From Acholoe squamosa (lineage: Eukaryota > Annelida > Polychaeta > Phyllodocida > Polynoidae): a stretch of 64,000 nt of DNA. Positions 23,359 to 34,930 of this stretch are shown in pieces; the first letter of the stretch is position 1, and each line of letters starts with the position of its first letter. A program made the translations under genes and the position numbers. The stretch lies in the NCBI GenBank assembly GCA_949317995.1, contig OX439050.1, positions 54,251,777 to 54,315,776 of the forward strand. Reading direction: 5' to 3'. The notes beneath the pieces are model-generated. The model saw nothing but the letters and a program-made list of their open reading frames with translations, did not search any database and had not been told where the DNA came from.

Positions 23359-23671
23359 GCAAACCTGTACCGCCGTGATAGGTTAGGCCGTACTAGACTA
23401 GTGCAGCAAACCTGTACCGCCGTGATAGGTTAGGCCGTACTAGACTAGTGCAGCAAACCTGTACCACCGTGATAGGTTAGGCCGTACTAGACTAGTGCAG
23501 CAAACCTGTACCGCCGTGATAGGTTAGGCCGTACTAGACTAGTGCAGCAAACCTGTACCGCCGTGATAGGTTAGGCCGTACTAGACTAGTGCAGCAAACC
23601 TGTACCGCCGTGATAGGTTAGGCCGTACTAGACTAGTGCAGCAAACCTGTACCGCCGTGATAGGTTAGGCC
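23359..23671. repeat. 47-bp tandem array, 6.7 copies
   Basis: Units start GCAAACCTGTACCGCCGTGA and end ACTAGACTAGTGCA at exact 47-bp spacing (starts 23359, 23406, 23453, 23500, 23547, 23594, 23641). Copies are nearly identical, with one base change in the third, so the array is recently amplified. The last unit stops after 31 bp, where the composite element begins. The missing last 14 bp of the unit reappear at 24891-24904, after that element. There are no spacers between units, so this is an ordinary minisatellite. Confidence 0.92.
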
Positions 23672-23888
23672 ATATTATTCCACGATTTCTGGGATTCTGG
23701 GTGCTTTTCCTGGATATTCCCATGCACATACCTGTCGATATTGCACACCATGATGCCTGTATCATGACTTTTGTAAGGTGTGTGGTAATTCAAGGATAAC
23801 AGGCAACCAGTGCTGTTATCCATGGACATGCACACCTTACATGTCCCTACATGTCATATGTTACATATTAAAACCCACGAAATTTCAT

Positions 23889-23963
23889 GGCCAGGGCAGG
23901 GCTTGAACCTGCAGTCTCAGATCCCAAATCCAACTCCCTATGCACTGCTCCACAGAGACTGAC
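23889..23963 (-). other. tRNA-like module, reverse strand (Arg-like)
   Basis: On the reverse strand it reads CTGTGGAGCAGTGCATAGGGA, then GTTGGATTTGGGATC, and a B-box-like GGTTCAAGCCC followed by TGCCCTGG. The order resembles a tRNA-Arg body (TGTGGCGCAATGGATAGCGC...GGTTCGAGTCC). The acceptor arm does not close properly, so this is a tRNA-derived sequence, not a working tRNA gene. Confidence 0.5.
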
Positions 23964-24188
23964 GAGAGGTGGTTGGCTAGAACCAGGTCTTGATATGATA
24001 CAAAGCCTGGGGAGGTCACTCACATATAACTACTATACATTCAAAGTGTGAAAATCCCCAGCAGTCTGGATTGTGACCCCCCTCCAGCTTTGTCACTACT
24101 GCTCGCATAACAGCTGGCTGTCCGCTGCCATAACCGCGAGACGCAGAAGCATTCAAACCAAAGCAAGCCAGGCTGGGCGCTGTAGAGG

Positions 24189-24268
24189 GAGACGCCGTGG
24201 TCTAGTGGTTAGCGCACTGCGCTCAGCCGTCAAAAGTAGGCAGGTCGAGTCCCGGTCTGGGCACGTCT
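24189..24268 (+). other. tRNA-like module, plus strand (Glu/Asp-like D arm)
   Basis: It shows an A-box-like TGGTCTAGTGGTTAGCGC and a B-box-like AGGTCGAGTCCCGG, followed closely by a run of seven T residues. The arms only partly close. It points away from the reverse-strand module at 23889-23963, so the two promoters would fire in opposite directions. Confidence 0.5.
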
Positions 24269-24763
24269 TTTTTTCGCCGTGTGCCCGCTGCCAGCCGGGT
24301 GCAGAGGTGTGTGTACCGATCATGTATACATAACCGCGAGACGCATTCAAAGCAAGCCAAGCCAAGACGGACGCTGTAGCTGTCCGCTGCCGGGCGACAA
24401 GGTGTGTGTACAAACACTATTTTTTGCCGTGTGCCGCTGCCATAACCGCGAGACGCATTCAAAGCAAGCCAAGCTGAGACTGGGGCTGTAGCTGTCCACT
24501 GCCGGGTGATGAGGTGTGTGTACCGATTGTGTACAAACACTATTTTCCACCGTGTGCCACTGCCATAACCGTGAGACACATTCAAAGCAAGCCAAGCCGA
24601 GACAGGGGCTGTAGCTCTCCGCTGCTGGGCGACGAGGTGTTTGTACGACGAGGTGTACACACTATGGCTGGCTTCGAGTCCCGGGGAGGGGGGAACAATT
24701 TTTGTTTTCAACTTGAATTTGTTGATATTCTGTTGATTATCTATTGGTATCGTGGAATAAAAT

Positions 24764-24886
24764 AAGTAGTCAATGGATAATTCATGACTTGTGTGTGTTA
24801 GCAAAGGATAATTACACTCAGGCCATGCCCTCATGTAATTATCCTTTGCTAACACACACTCGTCATGAATTATCCATTGATTACTT
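24764..24886. repeat. Terminal hairpin of composite repeat, copy 1
   Basis: The 53-bp arms pair at all but about three positions, from AAGTAGTCAATGGATAA on the left to TTATCCATTGATTACTT on the right, with a short loop near 24825. The outer 17 bp match copy 2 (56192-56313). The inner stem differs between copies, yet each copy pairs with itself. Confidence 0.85.
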
Positions 24887-24904
24887 GTTCACTAGACTAG
24901 TGCA

Positions 24905-26356
24905 CCATAGCATCCAGCCGTATGTCTCTGGTTCTACTGCAGTGGGCATTGTGTTTGATTGATACATTGATTCTCATTCAAACATTCTCAGAGTAAGGAA
25001 AGCTTTTAAATTGAGCCAGCATGTTCTGTTTAAAAACGACACCTGTATAGTACTTTAGAGTATCCCTTCTGTATGTCTCCTCAGTGCTAGATGTAGATAA
25101 AAACGTACAGAACAAAGGAAAGTGAGTGTTACAAGGAAAACCGCCGTGGCTGTGCTGCTAGTGGAACACTGGCTTGTATGTTGCAAGTGAAGTATAATCA
25201 AGGCAGCCTTAACTCAAGCCAAATTGCATCAGGTAAAGTTAATGATCTAGACAAGGATGTTTGAGGGCCCAGTAGAACAGCTGCAACAGCTGCAGCCCAC
25301 TTATCGAAGAAGTAATGTATGGCCGATCCTCTTCTTGAATTTCAGTACGTCATTGGCCCCCCTCTTTGCTTTCTGCTGTGACAGCAGTATTCCGCCCCAG
25401 TAAACCTAGAGCAGCTAAATAGGCCCAATTAAAGTCCTAACTATAGTCGACACCATGGTGGGCCATCAAATTAGAACCCGATTGACGCCAGTTTTATGGT
25501 GGAAGATGGGGGGGTGGGTTCAGAACGTCATCGGCCCTATTAGTGCCGTGACACCTTAACTGGGTGGCTGGGTGGGGTGATTGTCTGGCTGCAGTAGTGA
25601 TAACAGTAGTGCTATAGCATTTCGACTCCCTTATCATCTAACTTGTGGCTATTAAGGAGTGATTTCCACAACAGTACAGTTCAGTTATGTGGAAGAAGTT
25701 TGTACAGAACCTATGATAGTAAATAGCTGTCACTAAGTGAAGGGCGTGCCTTATTTCCCTGATCGGCTCATTATTAACAGGTGTGATCAACTCCTGTTGA
25801 CTCATGTGTTGGGGCCTTTAAAGGTGCCTTAGGCCTCTTGGCCCCAGAGAAAAAAAAAGCCCTGCACTCCATTAGACAAGATCAGCATCAAATTCCCCAC
25901 ATATGCGTCTGCAAATGAGGGCCTTAAAATCTAACACTCCTAATCTAATTGTTTAGTTGAAGGTAAAGGGTAGGTCTATTGTAATCTTTTTACCCTATAT
26001 TCCCCTCCTTTCATTAGCCCACCATTGAAGTGAATTAGTTCTTTGCTGCTTTATTTCACTAAGAATCACATACATTTTATCTGCGTAAGTCTTTTATTTC
26101 TTTTTTTATAGTAATTTCTCTGAACAGCTCAGATTGTGGGTGACTGGCAAATAGGATTACTCGACTTACTTTGTCATTTAAAACATGAAAAAAGATGGTA
26201 ATTTCTCTTCGAATATTTACGACATTTCCTGCTTATTGGAACGTAGGGTAGATTTTCTTCTCTTAATTTCGTTAAAAGGTAATGAAGGGCTTCACATTAT
26301 TAAAAATATGACCCAGATCACACTACCAAGTCATAAAATTGTTTGTAACACATGAA

Positions 26357-26358
<2 letters not shown>
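24905..26358. other. Non-genic DNA of duplication unit 2
   Basis: The stretch to about 25280 matches 16290-16830 of unit 1. The rest has no gene, RNA or element that I can recognise. Confidence 0.4.
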
Positions 26359-26433
<75 letters not shown>

Positions 26434-26446
26434 GTGTGTGTGTGTG
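26359..26446. repeat. (AT)n microsatellite followed by (TG)n
   Basis: An uninterrupted (AT) run of about 73 bp is followed by a short (TG) run. The frame of alternating Ile and Tyr codons across it is an artefact of the repeat. Confidence 0.95.
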
Positions 26447-27125
26447 TCTCCACTTCAATATGCAAACATTTTAACATGACTATGTTCAAACAGATGAGAA
26501 CATACCAAGCCAGCACAATATTACAAAGTCTCTCCCTCAGCTATCTCCCTACCATTCTAACTACAACTATGACAGATGTCAAGTTAGCTTAGAAGGAAGA
26601 ACATTAGATTCTATATCAAAATGTTGATGGTTTTAGTCCATAGAGATCCTCGCCATTTTTCAGGTGGAGACCTATTCCTACTTAGTATAGAATGCAAACG
26701 CGGGCCAGCATCTGAGTTAACCCAGAAGGCCCAGAGGAATCCCATCTAGGGCCCTTGTGGACGTGCTGGCTGGGGAGGTATGTGACATTTGTAGAATATT
26801 GTAATGCATTGGTCACCCTAATGAGACCTACCTTAGCTGCAATTATCCTTGTCACCCCCATATCCGGAGGCCCCCCTCATTAGCTTAATCTGATTCCCCG
26901 AATATAATTATCCTGGATTTCACTTATATTCAAAGCCTCAGTGTGGAAACTCCATGTTGTTTTCACCTCTTTCAGCCCTAACCTATGTTTTACCTGACTA
27001 CCTCATTACGCTTTGGTATCAGACATGTTGTGCAGTGCCTGTGAGTTGGTTCACTGCCATTGATTAACCTACAGAGTGAGCTAATGAGCAGTAAGTTGAG
27101 TTAATGGGAGAAGCTCAATTATAAG

Positions 27126-28519
27126 CTGCTTTGAGAGATAGGATAATGTAAGCTTCTTGTTGATATTTCCTGGGATTATATGAGGGGGGTAGTAGCAGTG
27201 GAAGGGTGCTGTAAAGGCATGTGCAGCCGGGGACCTATTTCATAACATGTTACAATCACACAGGTCCGGCTCAGAACACATGCAGCCACATGGCAAGTTA
27301 GATCAAAGTGATCAATTTAAAATGATATTTTCTTCCTAAAACGAACAAGAAGTATTCCAGTAAGATGGGAGCAGAGAAACAGTCTGTTCGTTCTCAAATA
27401 CACACATATTTAAACACTTTCTTGTAACACTTTGCTAAACACTTTTTTTGGTAAATCACTTTTTTTGTTAAAATTCAAAAATTTTTTTTATTGAAATGTG
27501 CTTTAGTTAAAGAAATGTTTAAATGATTCTGAGAATAAAGTGTTTAAGTTCAGAAAGTGTTTAAAATGAGTTTCAGGCAAATTAATGTCCTAGCTAATAT
27601 TTCATTTTCCTAATTAACCCCTGGCCCCAGTTTTAGAATTAGTGAGACCTTCCTACCACAAATTGCTGTCTCTCTGCAGGTAAAGAATATCAAATTAATG
27701 TTGATAGCAAGTTGGTGAATCTTGATCATTCATTAATCTTATCAACATTGATGCTGTGCCAACAAGGCTGGGCCTATAGTCAAGATGAGTTCACATTGAT
27801 GCACAGAGTTAGTCAGTGAGTTTAGAACTGGGATGTATGTACTAATCCTGAATGTTACAAAATGGGTGTTTATCATGGGTTTCATTGGAATCAAGGTAAT
27901 GAAAAGGTAATTTTTTAGACATTTCTTTACAAATTGATTCTAAGATAAAGTGTCAATGTTATGTTCTATCAGGATGTTGTGTATCATTAGCATTTATACT
28001 TAATTTCAGACATTTGTGTCCATGTGACTGTTACAGTTGTACCATCATAGGTGGTCCCTGCAACCTAGTGAGTTGGGTTGGAATCAAGTATCAAAACACT
28101 TTTATAAACCTAAACACTTTGCAGGAAAAGTGTTAATGTGTTTTACGAAATGTGTTTAGATGATTAAAAAAAACATGTTTTACCAAAACGTGTTTAGGTA
28201 AAATGTGTTATAGTTTAAATACGTTTTTTTTAGCGCCTCCCACGCCGCGTAGCGGCGGTACCGTGAAGCGATACGGGAGTGCGCTATGATGATTTCATTT
28301 GCCCCATGTGATGAGGTCTCACAATACAAAATTACTGAATACCGACATTAACGGCGGGAGGCGTTTTTTTACGCGGTCACAACTGCATTTCTTGTTAGAG
28401 TGTTGGTAGATTTGACAAGTAGTCTTTTTCTTATAGAAGCACACCTTCTTCGTTAAGTTAAATCCTTCTAACTTACCATCATGTTGAAGTCTTTCTTCCT
28501 TACCACATTTCATCATCAT
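27126..28519. other. Spacer with several AT-rich foldback repeats
   Basis: A pair of inverted ends, ATTTAAACACTTTCT (27408) and AGAAAGTGTTTAAAAT (to 27567), bounds a 160-bp AT-rich block. A second pair, ACCTAAACAC (28108-28117) and GTGTTTAGGT (28190-28199), bounds a 92-bp block. Several extra AAACACTTT/AAAGTGTTT copies lie between. These look like small MITE-like foldbacks of one family. No gene is seen. Confidence 0.5.
28233..28363. mobile_element. 131-bp MITE with GC-rich ends
   Basis: The ends GCGCCTCCCACGCCG and ACGGCGGGAGGCG form an imperfect inverted repeat flanked by T runs. A small hairpin (GCCGC-GTA-GCGGC) lies just inside the left end. Base composition differs sharply from the AT-rich surroundings. 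No open frame or clear target duplication is seen. Confidence 0.5.
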
Positions 28520-31500
28520 AATTGTTTAAGCAAAGTGCATCTGGCTGTCTCATTTCACTCTTGGTTGGTAAATTTACCCCTTGAGTGAACCAGGGAGAAT
28601 CTTTCTATCATATTGGAAATAATGAATGACAAAACAATTGGATCTGAAAATCACCCCTATTTAGTATTGGAATCAACAAGACTCTTTCAAGCAAGCAAGC
28701 TGATGCAAATGTGCATGTAGTGGTGCAGTTTGGCCTGTAGCCTATGTATGGAGCCCTGATTGTGAGAGGAATTGACCACGACTCCTATACATGTACTCCT
28801 GAGCTCCCCTTAACTCTTGCCAAAGCCGCTCAACCTCACTCAGCTTTGTTGTCATATGTAGGCGGCTAGAATCTGATCTGACTACATGTATGAGGAAAAC
28901 AGCTGATTGCAGGTACGAGGAAAAAAAGCTGATGCTACCAAAGGCAGTGATTTTGACAATCTCAATTGATCATGTAAATCACTATATATAGTGGGCAAAG
29001 GGTTTGAAAGTACTAAGCCTGCTATTGTTGATTGGGAGACATGTACTTCCCTTCACTTTCTCGGTTTTTTTTTCACAGGTGTGGTTGCTTGTTTTTTTTC
29101 TAGAAAGCAATGGACTTCATAATTTGTCAAAACTATAAATAGATATACTTATTTTTGTTCACATTATCTCTTTAGTCTTAGTAAGAATACCCAATATAAC
29201 CAACCAGAGAGTGATTGTAGGAAAAAAGGTTGTCTCATCAATGAGCAGGTCTGGGCTAGGAGGCTCATCACTAATCATCCCAGTTTAATGAGCTACTCAC
29301 AGAACCTGTCAAATAAGGTCCCTCGAGGCTTATTATGAAGCCTGTTTCCCCCAACCATTGAGAGGCAATCAACGGTATATGATATATTGAACCCTGATAG
29401 TATCTACAAGGCCCATAACTCATTTACTTTTTCCTACAGCAAGCATTGTCTATGAATGGGTTCTGTAAACAGAGTACTTCCTCCTCAACCTTTTGTTCAT
29501 GATTTAATTGATATATATCTGAAGCTACCCTAATGATGCATAAATACAGTGTTGATGTAGAACTTGTCAGTGGAGCATTAATTTCATGCATCTTGCTGAC
29601 TTCAATGAAATAAAACAGTGCTATAGCGAGTGGATATATAATTTACATAATATCATTAAATGAAAATGAATCATGTTCATGATCTTTAAGTATGGTTACA
29701 GTAGTGTTCTGTTTTGGCACTAAGAACGATATTCAAGTAAGTGCATGTCTCATATTGGGGGTACATTGTCAGATTGCTTATATGGGCCACTATTAACTAT
29801 GTTAAGAGGGAGTTTATTTTAACACCTCTGATGACAAGAAGTAAGGATATTAAAACAAGCCTCAGACCTGCTGACAGCAATTTGTCACTAGATGCTGAAC
29901 CAAACCTGGCATGTACCCTGCAGTCTCGTGAGCGGTGGAGGATTACACGAGGATTATTGTGCAGGGGTTCTATCTCACAAAAAGCTGAGCCTCCTGACTA
30001 TGGATGCCTCTTAGCTGCTACCACATACATCCTCCTCTGGCATCTGTAGTCTCTATTCAATTCACTCTCGTCAAGTGTTCTGAGCATTTTAGCTGTAACT
30101 GAATGAATATGGGGCAAGCTTATTCTAACCAGTGATTGTAAGAAAAACTGCCTGATAAAAATACTGATAATTCTTTCTTAATTAAGTAAGATAGCACCCA
30201 TCTTTTGTGGTCTGTCAATCACTATGGTAAATAAATATTCCATTATCATCAAAACAGCCATGCCACACAAACAAGAATAGATTTCTCTGACTATAATTAG
30301 GTGTTGGTGCCTCAATAAGGAAACAGATATTTCCATCTGCTTCTAATCGGACTCACCACAGTAGCCTGTGTCTAACCACAGCTAGAGACTAGAGAGAAGG
30401 AGAAATGTCAAATAATTGCAGAGTTCACTTAGTTAAGATAACCAGCTGAGGTGGCCTTCCTTTACAGAAACAATATTTTGACATGGAATCCAAAACAAAA
30501 CAAAATAGGTTAGTCTGTTTGTCATGGAAAAGAAAATATAAACAATTTTCCTCCATACCATAAGGCATATTGCTATTGACACTAAAACAATTGATTGATA
30601 AAAATCTGACTTCACCCTTACAAGCTTGTTTTTGTTTCTATACATTGTAATAACTGGATTCATTGGAATTTATATCTCATTCCTTCACAACACTTTGTAT
30701 TTATCCAGCAAAGACCATTCATACCTTGAACAACCTATTTATTACTGAGGGCAGCATCAGCTCCTTTACAATCTGTTTTGATAAGATGTAACAAAGCATT
30801 TCAATATACTGTATGATAACACAGTTTTCCACTGTTAGCTTCAAAATCCAAACAATAAATTAGAAGTGGATATTCCCAGCTTACAGAGCATAATAGTATT
30901 TCTGCAGCATGTATAGCTGTAAGAGACCACAGTTACTATTCAAATTGAAAAAATATACATGAGTCTGAAAAAATGGTGATTAAGGACAAAGGGGTGCATT
31001 TGATTATTATGTGGAAGAGTGAATTGGAAGCATGCATTGCGAGCAACTCTACTAAATGTCTATTTCTGGAAATGATTGGACAAATAGTAACTTTTTGAAA
31101 ATTGAGACTAATATTTATAACTATTCTCCTGAGCAACAACGATAGGACAATCAGTGTGATTGGTGGAAAGAAAAACCATGAATTGTCATGTAGGTTCTTT
31201 GCAAAATACCACCACGCAAATATAGTCTTCAGAGTGTGCTTCTGTCTTGTACTCATTTCAATTGGACAAAACCAAGCTAGGTGATTATCATATGCTCCCA
31301 TAAGCAACGTACATTTATTCAAGTACCATGAAGTAACATACACTGTCCTTTAACTATACTCATATGATGTAGATAAGGTGTTGGTATGGGCGGGGCTGGC
31401 AGAGGTGATTTACAGGTACACTAAAAAAGTCTTCCTGACAAAGTGACATTTATACCCATGTCAACTTGATTTGACACAGAGAGCACACATCATTGGGACA

Positions 31501-32694
31501 TGCACACATGTAGCACACAGTAATCCTTATATGATTTGACATGCCTTAAAATGCCATGTAATCTGTGAGTTGACTAGGGTCATGGCCATGTCAAAGGCAC
31601 TTGACATGTGATGGTTTGACATACATAATTGTTCTTGGATATTCCACTAGATGGGGCAAACAACCATTTTGGTACTAGGATTTATCACTACCAAGAAGTA
31701 CTACCAACACTTGAGGCATTTGATGTATCTGTGTCATTTTGTTTTGATGAAAAATAGATCACTATGGTCTGTAAATACTATCAATGAATGGTAGTGAATT
31801 CTATTTCATTGTTAAATTTGCATTTGTTTTTGAATATCAAAATAGACACCCATCATCCTGAATACTTCAACTGGAGAGGTTAGACACCTTATGTGTGGGT
31901 CAGTGAAAATACCAAAGGACTGTATTCTAACCCACAATCTATAATCTCAGTATCTACAGTACAGGGAGACATATGGCATTGCCATGCGACTCCATGCCCT
32001 TGTCTTATGGACTGCATAGAGGTCCTCAGTCAAGTAGAAGTTCTGTAGATAGGAAAAGGTGCCTTAGTGTTGCAGGCATGTGGGACTATAATATCCCCTG
32101 CCTTCTATAATAGGTCTGCCTTGATTGAACCACTGGTACATAGCTATTGACTGCTCTTGACCTTTACATAATTGTCTCACAGTATTACCTAGCACTCAGG
32201 TGAATGGATCAGAAATATGTGACATGTCTTCATTACGTATGTCAAGTGATGTTGACGAAACAAATATGAGAGGGTCAACCTCATTCAACATGCCTTCATA
32301 CATGTCATGTGGGAGACAAATTGTGACCTGTGCAGTATGCGTCAAAGCGATCAGTGTTCTTCTCTCTGTATATACACAGAGGTTATTGATTCTCCAACTT
32401 CACCTTGTAATAATCACTGATGGAGTCTATTCATACAACTGGAGCTATCTGCTTTCATATAATATTTGACATTAGTATTTTTTATCTTCTTCCAATGAAT
32501 CTTAAATTGTGTGCACATACTTGTAATGTAAAATGCAACCAGGGAGCATACGATTTACTCTGTATAAATGGTATGAAAAACTGATGTGACATTCTTCAAA
32601 ATAGCTCTGTTTCTTGTTTTGTACCACATCAATAAACTGTAAACTCAAATTCAACCCTGAACACTAGTTACCATATCGAACTGCAAAAATAACG

Positions 32695-32850
32695 GTTGAA
32701 TCTACCATGGATTTTCATAAAACTGAACAATGAACCACCATAATTGTATGCAGTGAACCAGTGTAGTTTTTACAGGAAGCTCAAGGTTGCAGTATAGTGG
32801 TACAATGACTCTCTATGAATATAACCATGGATCTCTGGTATTTGTTCTGG
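32695..32850 (+). repeat. Dispersed repeat P, copy 4
   Basis: It reads GTTGAATCTACCATGG, then AACTGAACAATGAACCACC and GCAGTGAACCAGTGTAG, in the order seen at 9582, 10040 and 21800. It sits in duplication II and therefore links the two duplicated regions only through this repeat. Confidence 0.45.
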
Positions 32851-34359
32851 ACAAGGAATCCGACATTATTTCGACAACATATTTTTACAGTGCACTTCTT
32901 GGTGCTATGGACTGCCAACAGAATCTCCATCTTAGTCTTACTCCAGGGCTGTTAACACGTTCAATGGCAACACCAATATCCCATTTATCCTTCCCACATA
33001 CATTGCTAAGGGCTACTGACAATACTGCATGGTGAAAGGGTCTAAAGGTTGATACATATGGCCATCTGAATATATATGGACACACCTTGAAACTGGATGC
33101 TAGCAATTTCTGCATAGATCCAGTTGTGGCTTATGCACAAAGAGAGACGCCTACTGTGCCAGTCAGCCAAAGTTAGGCATGCACCTTATAACTGAGGATA
33201 ACAACTGTCCAACTAAAGACTGACCAAGGTTTGACTTCAGGTCCACCGTGTAGGTTGGGGGTGCGTCTTACATGAGGTGTGTGTCTTATACGTGAGGTTT
33301 AGTGTATAATATCAGCTGACAATGGAGTCTTCCATTCAGGTTTGTTATATTGAGTTTGAGTTTTCAAGAATTTTATTTCTCACATCACAACAAAACATAC
33401 CGGTACATGTGGTTTCCCTGTTTTTGGACAAAACAGGGAGACCACATTTTAAAGGGTAACACATGGTATTTATTGTCCCTCTGTTTATTTCCCACCCCAT
33501 TACATCCTCAATGAATTCTGTTGTAATTTATTATGAATTATTTACTTTTTCTTTTCAAAGTCAATTTAGAAGGGGACACATTTCTCGAAAATGATGTTTC
33601 CACTTAGAAATGGATTCAGCAAGTTCAAAAGCCCCTATGTGCATATTTTTATGCTTTCTGCCAAAAGTGCCAAGGTCGGTCCAAAATCATGCTATATCTC
33701 CTAGACTAATAGTGCGTAAACAAGGCAAGAACAAGAAAAGACAAGAGCTGGATAAAAGGATGTGTATAAGCAAATAGACATATAATGTGGTGTATAATTC
33801 AATATACATTATAAGGAATAACAATTAAAGGATTTAAAAGATGTCGACCAATAGATTTTGTTCTGTTCGTGTGTATAACACAGAAAGATGGAGGATCATT
33901 CTCATGTGGCTTTGTTTATTTGTTCTTAAAAAATAGTTCACTGTGATATGATCTTAAGATAAATATTGAGGGCTTGGTGGAGGGGGGGGGGTTGTGTGGT
34001 TAGGCGGGAGCTTCTTAGTCACTACCATAAGTCAACCAGGAGATAATGGTGTAGTGCCTCAGTAGAGTAGGTCTTTTATTGTTGCCTGGTATCTTTTTCA
34101 TTGTAGCCTTCTCACACGTATATCATCAGGTCACCATTATAAGTCAACCTGTTGTCTTATAGATTGCATAGTGATGGCATGTAGGTCTTGTGTCTTTCAA
34201 AAGGCAATCTGTCCGGGGTCATTTCATGTGTAATGGATGAGCGAGTTAGTAATGAGGCATTGAGGGAGGGGGGTGGGGGTGATCTATTTCACCAGCGCAA
34301 GTAGATCACGTTTTCTTATGGCTATTTTGAATTTATCTTTATCTTCTAGCTTTTGTGTT

Positions 34360-34930
34360 TCAGCACTCTAACATGTGATTAATAATATTTTTGTGTACTA
34401 TTTTTTCTGATAATCTATCCGGAGAGGGGAGGAGATTTATAGGTCTCCAGTTGCTTATATTGATCAGATCCCCTGTCTTGGGAATCGGTACCACCTTGCT
34501 GGATGCCCATTTATCAGGAAAAGCACCACTATTCAGAGAATTCTGAAACATATCGCAAACTTGACACAAAAGTGTATTAAAAGCATCTTTTAAAATTCTA
34601 GCATTGACTCCATCAATGCCACTTGATTTATTAATGTTTCTTCCATTAATTACCCTTTGAGTGTCATCTAAGGTGAGTTTTATCTGATTGTTTTGTAAGT
34701 TGACCTCATCATGTATGTCAGGAGTTGCATTCACATTAAATCTCTTTTTATCCTACAGTTGCAAAGAACTCATTAAAGTAATCCGCAGACTTTTCAAGTG
34801 GTACCTTCTCCCCAGTCAGGTGATGAACAAATACTGCTGTGCTTCCTGCCTTTTTGGGCTTAATTAATTCAGCTATTTTTTTCCAAAATGACCGGTGGCC
34901 ATCTTTGTTATTGTTAAGACAATCTCAGTC
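34360..34930 (-). pseudogene. LINE (non-LTR retrotransposon) reverse transcriptase fragment
   Basis: The reverse strand encodes the linker and start of the RT domain of a non-LTR retrotransposon. The upstream part reads NNNKDGHRSFWKKI, then AGSTAVFVHH and ADYFNEFFATVG. A one-base frame change near 34755 follows. The next 124 codons (34734-34360) contain SSGIDGVNARILKDA (fingers), FPDKWASSKVVPIPKTGD and SNWRPINLLPSPDRLSEKIV, typical of RT blocks 1-2 of Jockey/CR1/Rex-like LINEs. The RT active-site half and the 3' end are missing; a stop follows HMLEC. There is no endonuclease nearby. It is a dead, truncated copy and may lie inside a larger repeat reaching to about 35600. Confidence 0.85.

Larger units (their letters stand above)
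23672..24890. mobile_element. Composite repeat with divergent tRNA-like modules and terminal hairpin, copy 1
   Basis: The 1219-bp limits are set by the 47-bp array unit that it splits. Order of parts: an opening block (CCACGATTTCTGGG), a small inverted repeat (near 23773-23846), a reverse-strand tRNA-like module (23889-23963), a plus-strand tRNA-like module (24189-24268), three to four GC-rich tandem units of about 112-123 bp (24329-24660; motif AACCGCGAGACGCATTC), and a 123-bp hairpin (24764-24886). A second, shorter copy lies at 55321-56317. No protein is encoded; long frames on the reverse strand reflect the tandem units. It is probably a non-autonomous element with tRNA-derived parts. The mobilising machinery and the target duplication are unresolved. 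Confidence 0.7.
18440..27125 (+). repeat. Tandem segmental duplication I, unit 2
   Basis: This is the second copy of the block at 5800-17710, in direct orientation and co-linear, but about 3 kb shorter because of deletions and private insertions. It contains a second dispersed 180-bp repeat (18594-18775), the 47-bp array (23359-23671) and the composite element (23672-24890). No recognisable gene is present. Frames up to 210 codons inside the composite element arise from its internal repeats. Confidence 0.75.

Noticed and set aside
23359-23671. Regular 47-bp repeats as a CRISPR-like array
   Set aside because: The units are head to tail without spacers and the surroundings are eukaryotic; it is a minisatellite.
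24189-24268. A functional tRNA gene in the composite repeat
   Set aside because: The arms pair poorly and the B box departs from consensus; better seen as tRNA-derived repeat sequence.
24223-24855. 210-codon reverse-strand open frame
   Set aside because: It runs through the GC-rich tandem units of the composite repeat, and its protein repeats follow the DNA repeat. No domain is seen.
26331-26592. Ile-Tyr repeat proteins
   Set aside because: They come from (TA)n microsatellites here and at 61712 and 62904.
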